61,807 nucleotides of DNA from Gammaproteobacteria bacterium (GTDB lineage Bacteria > Pseudomonadota > Gammaproteobacteria > Pseudomonadales > Cellvibrionaceae), in NCBI GenBank assembly GCA_021151625.1, contig JAGKWY010000065.1, positions 1-61,807 on the forward strand, read 5' to 3'. The position numbers and the translations under genes are program-made. A model generated the notes under the pieces. It made no database searches. It had not been told where the DNA came from and saw only the letters and a list, made by a program, of their open reading frames with translations. Positions 45,960-54,846 of this stretch are shown here, piece after piece; within the stretch, counting starts at the first letter, position 1; each line of letters starts with the position of its first letter.

Positions 45960-46943
45960 TTATTCAGCTTTTCCTGCATCTATTTCGCGCTGCAATAATA
46001 TCTGTTTGCGTTCAACGCCCCAGCGATAGCCAGATAAATTGCCATCGCTACGCACTACCCGGTGGCAGGGAATAGCGATGGCGATTGCGTTGGCCGCGCA
46101 GGCACCGGCAACCGCGCGCACGGCTTTAGGTGAACCAATTGCCTGAGCAATATCACTGTAGCTGCGTGTTTCTCCGGCGGGAATTGTGCGCAAGGCTTGC
46201 CATACTTTTTGTTGGAATAAAGTGCCGCGAATATCCAACGGTAATTGTAAAGCCTGTTTTGGGTGCTCAATGAGTTGCACCAGCAGTTGCAGTTGTTCAG
46301 CAAAATCCTGCTCGCTGTGCTTTAGCTCAGCGGCAGGAAAACGTCTGCGTAAATCAGCTATCAGTTCCTGTTGGGTATCACCCAATAAAATGGCACAGAT
46401 ACCTTTTTCACTGCGTGCGACCAGGAATTTTCCCAGCGATGATTTACCACAGGCGAAGTCTATTTGCTTAGCGGGTGACTTTTTTGGATGGGGTGATGAA
46501 TCCATTTGTTGGCGATGAGCTTTGGCGTAAGCCTTGGGGCTAACACCGGTTATCGCTTTAAATTGCCGCTGCAAATGGTAAGCGCTGATGCCTGCGTAAT
46601 TTGCCAATTCATCCAGTGAGGGTTCTTGTGCGGCGGTTTCAATATGGCGGCAGAGGCGGGCAATGCGCTCTGTTTGCGCGGCATCTGCAGAAGCAGCTTG
46701 CGGATGGCAGCGTTTGCAGGCGCGAAATCCTGCTGCCTCTGCATCACTGGCATTATCAAAAAAACGTACATTGTCGCGCTTGGGGCGACGTGAAGGGCAA
46801 CCGGGACGGCAATAGATGCCGGTGGTGATAACTGCGTAGATAAAAGATTCACCCGCACTGACATCGCTTAATCGCTGCCAGCGCTGTTCATCCTGATTGC
46901 TCGCCTGAATGGAATTATTGGGGGGAGGTGTTTTGTTTGTCAT
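45960..46943 (-). CDS. ada: Ada: methyl-sensing regulator and O6-methylguanine-DNA methyltransferase
   Basis: A 327-residue protein. The N-terminal zinc domain (about 20-95) has the Cys set GIYCRPGCPSRRP and ACKRCHP that accepts methyl from phosphotriesters. A single AraC-type helix-turn-helix follows (about 100-150: LDELANYAGISAYHLQRQFKAITG), then an MGMT domain with the active-site IPCHRVVRSDG near residue 290. The methylated form would activate ada and alkA, which follows. It is slightly shorter than E. coli Ada, with a trimmed linker. All expected Cys are present. Confidence 0.95.
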   Translation of the reverse strand: MTNKTPPPNNSIQASNQDEQRWQRLSDVSAGESFIYAVITTGIYCRPGCPSRRPKRDNVRFFDNASDAEAAGFRACKRCHPQAASADAAQTERIARLCRHIETAAQEPSLDELANYAGISAYHLQRQFKAITGVSPKAYAKAHRQQMDSSPHPKKSPAKQIDFACGKSSLGKFLVARSEKGICAILLGDTQQELIADLRRRFPAAELKHSEQDFAEQLQLLVQLIEHPKQALQLPLDIRGTLFQQKVWQALRTIPAGETRSYSDIAQAIGSPKAVRAVAGACAANAIAIAIPCHRVVRSDGNLSGYRWGVERKQILLQREIDAGKAE

Positions 46944-47052
46944 AGCAAGAGATGAGTTGTGAATACAGGTTTACTTTATTCCTAATCGCACCGGGTGACA
47001 GCCCAAATCTTGCTATTACATTCGAAATAGTTAGCCGCTAACTTAATACAGC

Positions 47053-48603
47053 CTATTGCGCCTCGGCTTCTTCCGGCTTGCGCAGAATCTGCGGTGCTGC
47101 TAACGCCAGTAGAATCAATGTGCCCAATAAAACCACCGGGCCGCTGGTCACAATCATAAAGGGCGTCGAGTCTTTTACGGCATAAATGGTGCCAGTAAAG
47201 GTTTGCGCTTTGAAAGAATCGCTGTGGCTGAGGATTTTACCTTTGTTATTGATAATCGCACTGGGGCCATTGTTGGTGGAATACACAAGATAGCGACCAG
47301 TTTCCAGTGCGCGCATCTGTGCCATCTGCATAAATTGTTTAGATTGGATTGAGTCCAGAAACCAGCCAAGGTTATTTACATTTAACAATACCTGGGTTTC
47401 CTTTGCTGATGTGGCGATTAAATCCGGGTAAACAATTTCGTAGCAGACTGCCGGCGTAATGCGCACACCATTGGCAATTAACCCGTGTTGATCCTGCGGC
47501 CCCAAATGAATAAATGAGGTTGGTAAATCAAAAAAATCGATTAAGCCGCGCAACTGATTTGGAAAGGGCAAATATTCGCCGAAGGGAACCAGACGGCGTT
47601 TGTGATAAAAACCGTAGCCGTTACCTAAACCAACGATAGAGTTATAAAACTTTTGCTTGTCTTTATCTTCGTAAATTACACCGGTAAACAATGCGGATTC
47701 ATTCAGTGCCGCTTGCTTGTTCATTTCCTCAAGGAAAGGCAGCGCTTCGTGAAATGTTAGTGACGTAGGAATTGCCGCCTCTGGCCAAACTACCCAGTTG
47801 TTGCTCCACAAGTCCTTGCTGAGATCACGCAATTGATTGAGCGCATTTATGGTGCTTTCTTCATCGAAACTTAATTTAGTTCCCTGATCGATATTCGGTT
47901 GCACCATGGCAACGGTGATAGGTTTTGTATCTGGCTCTGCCCAGGTAATGGTTTTTAAACCCGCACCTATAATCCAAAATAAAACGGCGAGACTGGTTAA
48001 TGCGACAAGAGGAATATTTTTTTTCGGTTCGCGCGATTTTGTCCAAATCCACTCAGCGATAACACCGGCAGTGAGCGCAAGCAAAAAGCTGATGCTAATA
48101 ACTCCGCTCACTGGTGCCCAGCCTGCAAGCCCGGTATCCAGGTGGGCGTAACCTAAAAATAACCAGGGGAAGCCGGTGAGTAACCAGGTGCGAGTCCATT
48201 CACCCAGCATCCAGCAAGCGGGTAATGCGAGTGTGAGTGCAAAGCGATGATAGTTAAACCATTTAGCGTAAACGTAAAAGGGAATGCAAAACGCCAGCGC
48301 CATAAAGCAGGCAAAAATAAATACCAGAAATGCAGCAAAGAAAGGGGATGCACCGCCAAAATTATGGATGCTGGTATAAACCCAATGAATGCCCGCGCCG
48401 TAAAAACCCAGCCCAAAAGCAAAGCTGCGCCACAATATATTCTTAAAGTGCTGTTCTTTTAATAACAGGCCAAATACGACCAGGCTAACAATTGCGACCG
48501 GCCAAATATTAAAAGGTGCAAGGCTCAGGGGAAGTAGTGCACCACTAATTAATGCAATCAGTAATGCTAATTTGTTAGGAAGAGCAAGAATTTTATCGGA
48601 CAT
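47053..48603 (-). CDS. lnt: Apolipoprotein N-acyltransferase
   Basis: A 516-residue inner-membrane enzyme that adds the third acyl chain to bacterial lipoproteins. It has about six N-terminal membrane spans and a periplasmic nitrilase-like domain (about 220-480) with the catalytic Glu (VVWPEAAIP), Lys (YGFYHKRRLVPFGEYLPF) and Cys (TPAVCYEIVYPDL), and a final C-terminal span. It follows corC, ybeY and ybeZ in the usual order, but 207 bases with a terminator-like hairpin lie between corC and lnt; the hairpin ends about 18 bases before the lnt ATG. Confidence 0.96.
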   Translation of the reverse strand: MSDKILALPNKLALLIALISGALLPLSLAPFNIWPVAIVSLVVFGLLLKEQHFKNILWRSFAFGLGFYGAGIHWVYTSIHNFGGASPFFAAFLVFIFACFMALAFCIPFYVYAKWFNYHRFALTLALPACWMLGEWTRTWLLTGFPWLFLGYAHLDTGLAGWAPVSGVISISFLLALTAGVIAEWIWTKSREPKKNIPLVALTSLAVLFWIIGAGLKTITWAEPDTKPITVAMVQPNIDQGTKLSFDEESTINALNQLRDLSKDLWSNNWVVWPEAAIPTSLTFHEALPFLEEMNKQAALNESALFTGVIYEDKDKQKFYNSIVGLGNGYGFYHKRRLVPFGEYLPFPNQLRGLIDFFDLPTSFIHLGPQDQHGLIANGVRITPAVCYEIVYPDLIATSAKETQVLLNVNNLGWFLDSIQSKQFMQMAQMRALETGRYLVYSTNNGPSAIINNKGKILSHSDSFKAQTFTGTIYAVKDSTPFMIVTSGPVVLLGTLILLALAAPQILRKPEEAEAQ

Positions 48604-48621
48604 AATCTTTTCTTGTAGTTT

Positions 48622-48650
48622 AAAAAAATCCCGCCGGAGGGCGGGATTTT
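48622..48650 (-). terminator. Terminator-like hairpin directly before lnt
   Basis: AAAATCCCGCC/GGCGGGATTTT stem. On the minus strand it is followed by seven T residues and then, 18 bases on, by the lnt start codon. It could end the ybeZ-ybeY-corC transcript or act as an attenuator of lnt. Confidence 0.8.
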
Positions 48651-48675
48651 AAAATGAAAGCAGTGCTTCGAATCC

Positions 48676-48781
48676 GTTTCCCGTCAGGGACTCTGTTTCG
48701 AAAACGCATAAATACATCCATGTAGCTCCCTATCGTCATCCATGACTCTAGGGTTTCGAAACAGAGTCCCTGACGGGAAAC
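48676..48781. repeat. 28-bp perfect inverted repeat with 50-bp spacer between corC and lnt
   Basis: The left arm at 48676-48703 and the right arm at 48754-48781 are exact reverse complements (beginning GTTTCCCGTCAGGG and ending CCCTGACGGGAAAC). There is no T-run next to the arms, and no transposase gene. The size of about 106 bp and perfect arms suit a MITE or REP-like dispersed element, or a long RNA hairpin. Confidence 0.9.
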
Positions 48782-48810
48782 TCAGTGAGTGCCACTTAAA
48801 AACTCAGGTG

Positions 48811-49668
48811 TTAATCATTCAAAATAGTTAAGCGCAATAAATGAATCTGACGATTGTCAGCGTAGAGTACCCGGAATTGCATGTTGTCCAATTGCACAAT
48901 TTCGTTGCGCTTGGGCAAGTGACCGAACTCTTGCATCAGGATGCCACCAATAGTATCGAAGTCTTCATCGCTAAATTCGGTGCTGAAAAACTCATTAAAA
49001 CTTTCGATCGGCGTCAAGGCTTTAACGATGTAATCATTTTCGCTTACACGTTTGATGAAATCAGAAGTCTCTTCTTCTTCATCGGTTTCATCTTCGATTT
49101 CACCAACAATTTCTTCCAGGATATCTTCAATGGTCAACAAGCCTGTGATACCACCGTACTCGTCCATCACCAGAGCCATGTGGTAGCGATTCTCACGGAA
49201 TTCGCGCAGCAATACGTTAACGCGTTTGCTTTCCGGGATGACGTTAGCAGGGCGCAAGATGGTTTCAATATTGAAATTGTCAGTGCCTTTGAGTGCGAGT
49301 GGCAGTAAATCCTTGGCGAGTAAAATGCCGCGCACATCATCGATGTTTTCGCCAATCACCGGAAAGCGGGAATGGCCGGATTCAATAATCTTGGGCAAGT
49401 ATTCTTGCGGTGAATCTTCGATGCGGATGGCCACAATGTGTGAGCGCGGTACCATAATTTCGCGCGCTTGCAGGGAGGATACGTCGAGCGCGCCTTCGAT
49501 AATGCTCAGCGCCTCCTGATCCAGGAGCTGGTTATCGGCGGCATCCTTGATGATTTCCATCAATTCATCGCGGGATTTTGGCTCGGCGCTGAACGCGTGT
49601 AATAGTTTGTCCAGCCAGGAGCGTTCGTGTTTTTCAGTGGTGGTGCTACTCGGATGTTCGTCCGACAT
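48811..49668 (-). CDS. corC: CorC/YbeX: CBS-domain and transporter-associated-domain protein
   Basis: A 285-residue cytoplasmic protein with two CBS domains (about 65-125, opening VPRSHIVAIRIEDSPQEYL, and 130-185 with VMDEYGGITGLLTIEDILEEIVGEI), an acidic DEEEETSD stretch, and a C-terminal CorC_HlyC/transporter-associated domain. It is linked to magnesium/cobalt efflux and, with its neighbours, ribosome homeostasis. ATG 49668 is chosen; an in-frame TTG at 49683 is less likely. It starts 20 bases after ybeY. Confidence 0.94.
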   Translation of the reverse strand: MSDEHPSSTTTEKHERSWLDKLLHAFSAEPKSRDELMEIIKDAADNQLLDQEALSIIEGALDVSSLQAREIMVPRSHIVAIRIEDSPQEYLPKIIESGHSRFPVIGENIDDVRGILLAKDLLPLALKGTDNFNIETILRPANVIPESKRVNVLLREFRENRYHMALVMDEYGGITGLLTIEDILEEIVGEIEDETDEEEETSDFIKRVSENDYIVKALTPIESFNEFFSTEFSDEDFDTIGGILMQEFGHLPKRNEIVQLDNMQFRVLYADNRQIHLLRLTILND

Positions 49669-49688
49669 GATGATAGTTCCCAAGGTCT

Positions 49689-50159
49689 TTATTCTTCAGC
49701 AGTGAGATTATCTTGATAGGGGGCAGGAAAACCAAGCCCGGTGATGATTTCAGTTTCCAGCGCTTCCATAACATCAGCTTCATCGTCCTCGATATGGTCA
49801 TAACCGAGTAGGTGCAAACTGCCGTGTACCAACATATGAGCCCAGTGGGCCTCCAGGGTTTTGCCTTGTTCTTGCGCTTCGCGCTCAACAACCGGGGCGC
49901 AAACCACCAGATCTCCTAGTAGGGGGATGCCAACTTCTTCAGGGATATCGGCGGGGAAGGAGAGCACATTGGTTGGCTTGTCCTTACCTCGGTATTGCGA
50001 ATTCAATTCCTGACTTTCGGCTTCATCAACGATATACAGACTGACTTCCGCTTCATCCAGTTCCTGGCTTTTCAGGGCAGCGCTAATCCAACTTTCCAAC
50101 ACAGCAACCGGTGGAAGTTTCTGGCTGCTGGTATTGGTTTCTATATCTATCTGGTACAT
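49689..50159 (-). CDS. ybeY: YbeY endoribonuclease / rRNA maturation factor
   Basis: A 156-residue metalloprotein with the diagnostic HGSLHLLGYDH zinc motif near residue 115 and the GKDKPTNVLSFP block. It is needed for 16S rRNA 3'-end maturation and ribosome quality control. ATG 50159 begins one base after the ybeZ stop codon, indicating coupling; a longer in-frame start inside ybeZ at 50210 is unlikely. Confidence 0.95.
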   Translation of the reverse strand: MYQIDIETNTSSQKLPPVAVLESWISAALKSQELDEAEVSLYIVDEAESQELNSQYRGKDKPTNVLSFPADIPEEVGIPLLGDLVVCAPVVEREAQEQGKTLEAHWAHMLVHGSLHLLGYDHIEDDEADVMEALETEIITGLGFPAPYQDNLTAEE

Positions 50160-50160
50160 A

Positions 50161-51207
50161 TCAATCGGCTTTTGGCTGCTTCTGTTCAAAGGCGTCGTAG
50201 GCTTCCACAATGCGCTGCACTATGGGGTGGCGAACTACGTCCTTGGAGGAGAAGTGGGTGAAGCTAATGCCGTTGACGTTATCCAGCACTTCAATCGCGT
50301 GGCGCAGGCCTGAAGCCATGCCGCGCGGTAAGTCGATTTGGGTTGGGTCGCCGGTGATTACGGCGGTAGTGCCGAAACCAATCCGGGTCAGGAACATCTT
50401 CATCTGTTCACGCGTGGTGTTTTGGCTCTCATCGAGAATAACAAACGAGTTGTTCAGGGTGCGGCCGCGCATAAAGGCGAGGGGGGCAACCTCAATAACA
50501 CCGCGTTCCATTAGCTTGCCGACAGTATCGAAGCCTAACATTTCAAATAGTGCATCGTAGAGCGGGCGCAAATAAGGATCTACCTTCTGAGCCAAATCAC
50601 CGGGTAAAAAGCCCAGTTTTTCACCTGCTTCTACTGCAGGGCGAACCAGCAATATGCGCTCGATTTCATTTTTCAACAAGGCTTCTACCGCGCAGGCAAC
50701 GGCGAGGTAGGTTTTACCGGTACCGGCCGGGCCGACTCCGAAGTTGATATCGTGTTTTTGCACTGCACGCACATAGCGTTGCTGGTTTAAACCGCGTGGT
50801 TTGATAGTGCATTTTTTGGTGCGGATCAGGGTAATCCCTTCATCGCCTTCAATTTCCTTTGTTTCTGCCGGAAAGGCTTGCGCATCGGTTTGATCAAGTT
50901 GTTGCATAAGCTGTTCTATACCTGAGGTTTGCAAAGCCAGGTGAACTTCATCTGGCGTGAGCTCTGCATGTTCGGTCAATTGATAAAGGTTGCGCAAAAG
51001 CTCGGCGGCGGCGCGCGTGGTATCGGCAGGGCCGATCAGCTCGAAATCAGTACCGCGATGGCGGATTTCTATATCAAGGCGTTCTTCGATCTGGCGCAGG
51101 TGCTGGCCCAGCAGACCATTGAGATTCGCGAGTCGGCGACTGTCGCCCGGTGCCAGGCTTAGCTGGTGGGTAACGGTTTCCGGGGCGGAGGTGACGTGAC
51201 TATTCAA
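50161..51207 (-). CDS. ybeZ: PhoH-like ATPase YbeZ, TTG start
   Basis: A 348-residue cytoplasmic NTPase. An N-terminal KH-like segment (about 15-90) precedes the PhoH domain with Walker A GVGPAGTGKTYLAV (near residue 155) and Walker B FVILDESQNT. It works with YbeY in RNA metabolism. The only workable start is TTG 51207: an in-frame TGA lies about 25 bases upstream with no ATG or GTG between, and the nearest purine-rich motif (GAAAGAGA) is about 15 bases away. In many relatives miaB lies directly upstream; here it is 9 kb away. Confidence 0.94.
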   Translation of the reverse strand: MNSHVTSAPETVTHQLSLAPGDSRRLANLNGLLGQHLRQIEERLDIEIRHRGTDFELIGPADTTRAAAELLRNLYQLTEHAELTPDEVHLALQTSGIEQLMQQLDQTDAQAFPAETKEIEGDEGITLIRTKKCTIKPRGLNQQRYVRAVQKHDINFGVGPAGTGKTYLAVACAVEALLKNEIERILLVRPAVEAGEKLGFLPGDLAQKVDPYLRPLYDALFEMLGFDTVGKLMERGVIEVAPLAFMRGRTLNNSFVILDESQNTTREQMKMFLTRIGFGTTAVITGDPTQIDLPRGMASGLRHAIEVLDNVNGISFTHFSSKDVVRHPIVQRIVEAYDAFEQKQPKAD

Positions 51208-51246
51208 AGCAGGTATAGATCTCTTTCAGCTTCAGTTAAGGTAAGA

Positions 51247-51867
51247 CTAAACCATTAAAAGATCCTTTTGGGCCCCGGTATGCACTTTTCCTGACAAGGT
51301 CACTACGTCGTTATAGGTATCGACGTTGATTTCCAGCCCCTCCACATTCTTGGATGCCAGCAGCTCGGTTTTGATTGCCGCTGTTGTGGAGACGTCATCA
51401 ACATACTGCGAGAAGCTGCGGCGGTTGCTAGCGGCTGATTGCGAGTTTGCTGTCGCCGGCTTTGAGGCAACCTTGATATTGTTTTTCACGGAATCTATGC
51501 CTTCAATTCCCAGGGCAATATTTTCAGCGAGCTCTTTTTCGATATCGGTATTCACTTCGCCGCCCAATGTGGCGACGTTATTGTCGACGTTGATGTCTAT
51601 CTCCAATGCATCGAGATGTTTGTTCAGCACTAATGCTGTTTCCAGTTTGCTTTCAATCCAGCCATCTTTAAAAGCCTCTTTACTGTCCTTCCAGGATTGT
51701 TTGCTGTCCTGTTTAAATTCAGCCCAGTATTCAGCGGCGGATTTTTTGTCGGCGTTGGTGTTTTGCCCTGCATTATTCGCATTGGCAACCGATGTGACGC
51801 TGATAGTCGTTGCAATAATAAATGCGCTTAATGGAGCTTTGATGGAGTGAAATTGTAATGATTTCAT
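51247..51867 (-). CDS. OsmY-like BON-domain periplasmic protein, C-terminus cut short
   Basis: A 206-residue protein with a signal peptide (about 1-31). A charged WAEFKQDSKQSWKDSKEAFKDGW helix precedes a full BON domain (about 78-140: ESKLETALVLNKHLDALEIDINVDNNVATLGGEV). A second BON begins (about 160) but ends abruptly at GKVHTGAQKDLLMV, missing its last helix and strand. Neither other frame continues it. BON proteins bind envelope phospholipid and are stress-induced. AAAGGAGA before ATG 51867 fixes the start. The truncated end faces the ybeZ start only 39 bases away. Confidence 0.87.
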   Translation of the reverse strand: MKSLQFHSIKAPLSAFIIATTISVTSVANANNAGQNTNADKKSAAEYWAEFKQDSKQSWKDSKEAFKDGWIESKLETALVLNKHLDALEIDINVDNNVATLGGEVNTDIEKELAENIALGIEGIDSVKNNIKVASKPATANSQSAASNRRSFSQYVDDVSTTAAIKTELLASKNVEGLEINVDTYNDVVTLSGKVHTGAQKDLLMV

Positions 51868-52127
51868 GGTTTTTCTCCTTTCGCTAAACATAGCGTTCAT
51901 TAAGTTAGCTGCATATTTTTCTATGCGTGCATTTGTAATGCTGCGGGTTTTGTGCCAGTTCTTAAAAATAAGAGATAAGTCTTTGTAAAAGATATTAATT
52001 TTTGTGGTTCGTCTATTTTATGCGGGCTCAATGTTTTGAAAATACTACAAGTGTTTTTCCCCGATTTTTTAACTGGTACGAAAATAGCTAATAAATATTA
52101 CTGTTTAAAAAGTCGGGAGAAAAGGCG

Positions 52128-53225
52128 ATGAATACTCGTGTAATTATTCAGGAGCTGCAAGAGCTCAGGCAGTCACCTGATAAATCAATTGCAGTGGCAT
52201 TAAAGGTCCTGGTAATAATTGCTGTTTTATACACATTATATTTTTGCAGCTCTTTAGTGTTACCCATTTTTGTTGCTGGTTTTATTGCGTTATTTTCCAG
52301 CCCATTAACCCGCTTTATCGAAAATTTTAGTATCCCCCGATCGCTGGCGGCAGCGCTGGTAATTGGTTTGCTCATTTTTATTATGGTTTTGACCTGTGTA
52401 TTTTTGGTAGATCCAGCTAGTCATTGGATAGCTCGGTTACCGGAGTTAAGCGATAAAATAACAATCGCAATTGGTGGGCTGGCAGAATCATTTGAGTCAC
52501 TAAAGACCTATTTGTTTCCTGTTGCCGAGATGGAATCTGCGGTGGGCAGTGTTGCCGAGTCCTTATTGGTTACTGCGTTTTCTGCTGTGGCAGGAACTAC
52601 TGCCACCCTCATTATTCAGATATCGGTTGTATTTGTTATTGCGTATTTTTTTCTAGTGTACGGCGATGCGCTCATGCGCAATATGCTACGCGCACAATCT
52701 TCCTTCGGTGAAAAACGAAAGACGGTAATTATTTTTCAAACTGTACGTGATGATATTTCTCATTATGTACTGGTGATTTTCTTAATTAATCTGGGGTTGG
52801 GTGTGGCAACAGCCGGGGTAATGTTTGTTTTGGGTATCGGTGATCCATTGCTTTGGGGGGCTTTGGCTGCAGTGCTGAATTTCGCCCCCTATTTAGGCCC
52901 CTTGTTATTATCGGTGATTCTTACTGGTGTTGGTTTTATAGAATATGAGTCTTTAGGGGGAATGTTAATGGTTCCCGGGTCCTATTTATTATTGAATTTT
53001 TTTGAATCGCAATTGGTAACTCCTACGGTATTGGGTAAGCGCTTTAATATGAATCCACTGTTAGTGGTGTTGTGGATGTTTGCCTGGGGTTGGGTGTGGG
53101 GGGTGATAGGGTTACTTATTGCAATTCCAATGTTGGTTTTCTTCAAGATACTAGCCTCGCATCTGGGATTGATTGGTGATTGGATAAATATTCTTGATGC
53201 AAATCCCGATTATTCTCGCCGCTAA
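52128..53225 (+). CDS. AI-2E family transporter (PerM/YhhT-like)
   Basis: A 365-residue protein with about eight membrane spans in the AI-2E arrangement: two N-terminal pairs (VIIAVLYTLYFCSSLVLPIFVAGFIALFSSPL; ALVIGLLIFIMVLTCVFLV), a long helical loop, and the conserved C-terminal GIGDPLLWGALAAVLNFAPYLGP and NPLLVVLWMFAWGWVWGVIGLLIAIPMLV. The family moves varied small solutes or Na+; the substrate here is unknown. GGGAGAAAAGG precedes the ATG. It opens a plus-strand run of envelope-stress genes, divergent from the BON gene. Confidence 0.92.
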   Translation: MNTRVIIQELQELRQSPDKSIAVALKVLVIIAVLYTLYFCSSLVLPIFVAGFIALFSSPLTRFIENFSIPRSLAAALVIGLLIFIMVLTCVFLVDPASHWIARLPELSDKITIAIGGLAESFESLKTYLFPVAEMESAVGSVAESLLVTAFSAVAGTTATLIIQISVVFVIAYFFLVYGDALMRNMLRAQSSFGEKRKTVIIFQTVRDDISHYVLVIFLINLGLGVATAGVMFVLGIGDPLLWGALAAVLNFAPYLGPLLLSVILTGVGFIEYESLGGMLMVPGSYLLLNFFESQLVTPTVLGKRFNMNPLLVVLWMFAWGWVWGVIGLLIAIPMLVFFKILASHLGLIGDWINILDANPDYSRR

Positions 53226-53425
53226 GTATATTTATTAAATTTTGAAAAATTTTCAAAATTATATTTTTAAAGTTGTTTTATAAATTTTATGTTTTTGGTG
53301 ATTGTGCTATTTAATTTGTTGAAAATTAAGAAATTATTAATGTATGTAGTTTGATTTTTTGTTTTTTTGAATGGTTGGCACGTTCATTGTTACAAATATA
53401 GTGTTCCCCTTAAAGGAGACATCTT

Positions 53426-53587
53426 ATGTTGTACTATTCGATTGTTTTTTTTGTAATTGCAATTATCGCTGGCCTTTTTGGATTTGGTGGTATTGCTGGT
53501 GCCGCTTCGGGAATAGCACAAATACTTTTCTTTATTTTTATTGTGCTATTTGTCTTATCCCTGATCTTTGGCCGGCGGCGGTTATAG
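53426..53587 (+). CDS. DUF1328 (YtjA-like) small membrane protein
   Basis: A 53-residue protein with two hydrophobic spans (MLYYSIVFFVIAIIAGLFGF; AQILFFIFIVLFVLSLIF) separated by GGIAGAASGI and ending GRRRL, which matches the DUF1328/UPF0391 family in length and motif. AAAGGAGA lies 8 bases before ATG 53426. A longer frame on the same strand (53371-53613) overlaps it in a different phase and has no family features. The function is unknown; relatives are stress-induced membrane proteins. Confidence 0.88.
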   Translation: MLYYSIVFFVIAIIAGLFGFGGIAGAASGIAQILFFIFIVLFVLSLIFGRRRL

Positions 53588-53637
53588 CCAGGTTGATATC
53601 ACCACGGGTCTAATTTACTAACAGAGAGGAAATAATT

Positions 53638-53931
53638 ATGGCTACAACATCTTCACTCAAAAACCTGGGTAATGAAAAACTGAACGACATTACTATGTCA
53701 GAAGCTATTGCCCAATTTAAAGAGGCTACATCCAGTGTTTATGATGCAGTTAGCATGATAGGCAATGCATCTGCCGCCTCGGCAAAAACACGTTTTAATG
53801 AAGGAAAAGAGCAGGCTATGGAGTTGGAGGCCAAGGCAGAGGATGTGGTAAAGGCCAGGCCATTAGTGGCAATTGGTGTTGCCTTTGCAACAGGGTGGTT
53901 GGTGTCGCGTTTACTGCAAAGCCGCCATTAA
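53638..53931 (+). CDS. DUF883 (ElaB/YqjD-like) membrane-anchored protein
   Basis: A 97-residue protein: a helical, mostly hydrophilic body (EAIAQFKEATSSVYDAVSMIGNASAASAK) followed by the family's C-terminal motif VKARPLVAIGVAFATGWLVSRLL, a single inner-membrane anchor. E. coli YqjD and ElaB bind ribosomes at the membrane in stationary phase. AGAGAGGAAA precedes the ATG. It sits between the DUF1328 gene and a YqjE-like gene. Confidence 0.85.
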   Translation: MATTSSLKNLGNEKLNDITMSEAIAQFKEATSSVYDAVSMIGNASAASAKTRFNEGKEQAMELEAKAEDVVKARPLVAIGVAFATGWLVSRLLQSRH

Positions 53932-53977
53932 ACCATCCGTATCTGGCTATTAGGTCTCATATCTGGAGAGTTTGATC

Positions 53978-54433
53978 ATGGAGACACATGATCTTAAAGC
54001 TAAGCCCTTTGATGAGCAGGATGCTCCGGAGGGCTCGCCTTTAATCAATGAGTTGGAAATTACCCTGAGCTTGGGGCAGCAGATAATTGATTGTGCATTA
54101 GGTTTGGCTGATTTGGCTCGGGCGGAACTACAGCTTGCAATTCATTCGTTACCCAGATTGCTGATGTTGTGGTTAATTACCATGCCAATACTGTTAATGA
54201 CATGGTGTTCTTTTTCGGTATTAATAGCCTGGTGTATATATGACTTTAGTAAAGTTGCTGTGATGGGGTTTCTAGTGTTTTTTTTAATGCAGCTATTTCT
54301 GTTGCTGATGTGTAATTGGCTGTATAGAAAATATCGTGCGCGAATGATGTTGCCAAATACCTCAGCGCAAATTAGAGATCTGATACAGGTGCTCAATTAT
54401 GGATCTACAAACAAAGGTGAAGCTGAAAAATAG
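53978..54433 (+). CDS. YqjE-like / phage-holin-fold membrane protein
   Basis: A 151-residue protein. An N-terminal amphipathic region (LSLGQQIIDCALGLADLARAELQLA) is followed by two close membrane spans (LLMLWLITMPILLMTWCSFSVLIAWCIY; VAVMGFLVFFLMQLFLLLMCNWLY), matching the YqjE/DUF1469 holin-superfamily III layout. ATG 53978, with GGAG 8-12 bases before, is preferred to the TTG at 53972. It overlaps the next gene by 35 bases. Confidence 0.75.
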   Translation: METHDLKAKPFDEQDAPEGSPLINELEITLSLGQQIIDCALGLADLARAELQLAIHSLPRLLMLWLITMPILLMTWCSFSVLIAWCIYDFSKVAVMGFLVFFLMQLFLLLMCNWLYRKYRARMMLPNTSAQIRDLIQVLNYGSTNKGEAEK

Positions 54434-54620
54434 CCAGTTGTTGGTGCAGCGCAATATATTGCTAGGTCACATGGAGCATTGTGTCGCTAAAAATGGCTCC
54501 GAAAGGTTGCTGCCGGTGTTTATAATTTCTGCTTTTGTCATTGGTTTCATTTCATATCGCAGTCGGTGCATCATTCTTGGTGCACATAAGTTAAAAATGT
54601 TTAGAGGTTTGCTTCCTTAA
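54399..54620 (+). CDS. Small YqjK-like protein overlapping the YqjE-like gene
   Basis: A 73-residue protein that starts inside the preceding gene. It is basic at the N-terminus (KVKLKNSQLLVQRNILLGHME) with one hydrophobic span (LLPVFIISAFVIGFIS). Position and size fit the third member of a YqjD-YqjE-YqjK set; sequence identity is weak, so the name is by context. Confidence 0.6.
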   Translation: MDLQTKVKLKNSQLLVQRNILLGHMEHCVAKNGSERLLPVFIISAFVIGFISYRSRCIILGAHKLKMFRGLLP

Positions 54621-54846
54621 ACTGGTCTTCGAATTTTTGATTGGTGTCACACTTTTAGAGTTATGTTTTTCTATTCAGAAATTGTTCATTTTGTTCAGAG
54701 GTACATAATTGCTACTTTTGACGACTTTCTCTTTTTTATTAAAAATAGTGATAGAGATCGCTAACTGATTGATTTGTTCTGCTTTATCCTCCTTAAGTGG
54801 TGCTAGAATGGGTCGGCGCGCCGCTGGTAAACATGAGGGTAATATC

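Noticed and set aside
48676..48781. CRISPR repeat or tRNA
   Set aside because: There are only two inverted arms, no direct repeats with regular spacers and no cloverleaf.
53371..53613. 80-residue frame overlapping the DUF1328 gene
   Set aside because: It is out of frame with the recognisable DUF1328 protein, and the good ribosome-binding site serves ATG 53426.
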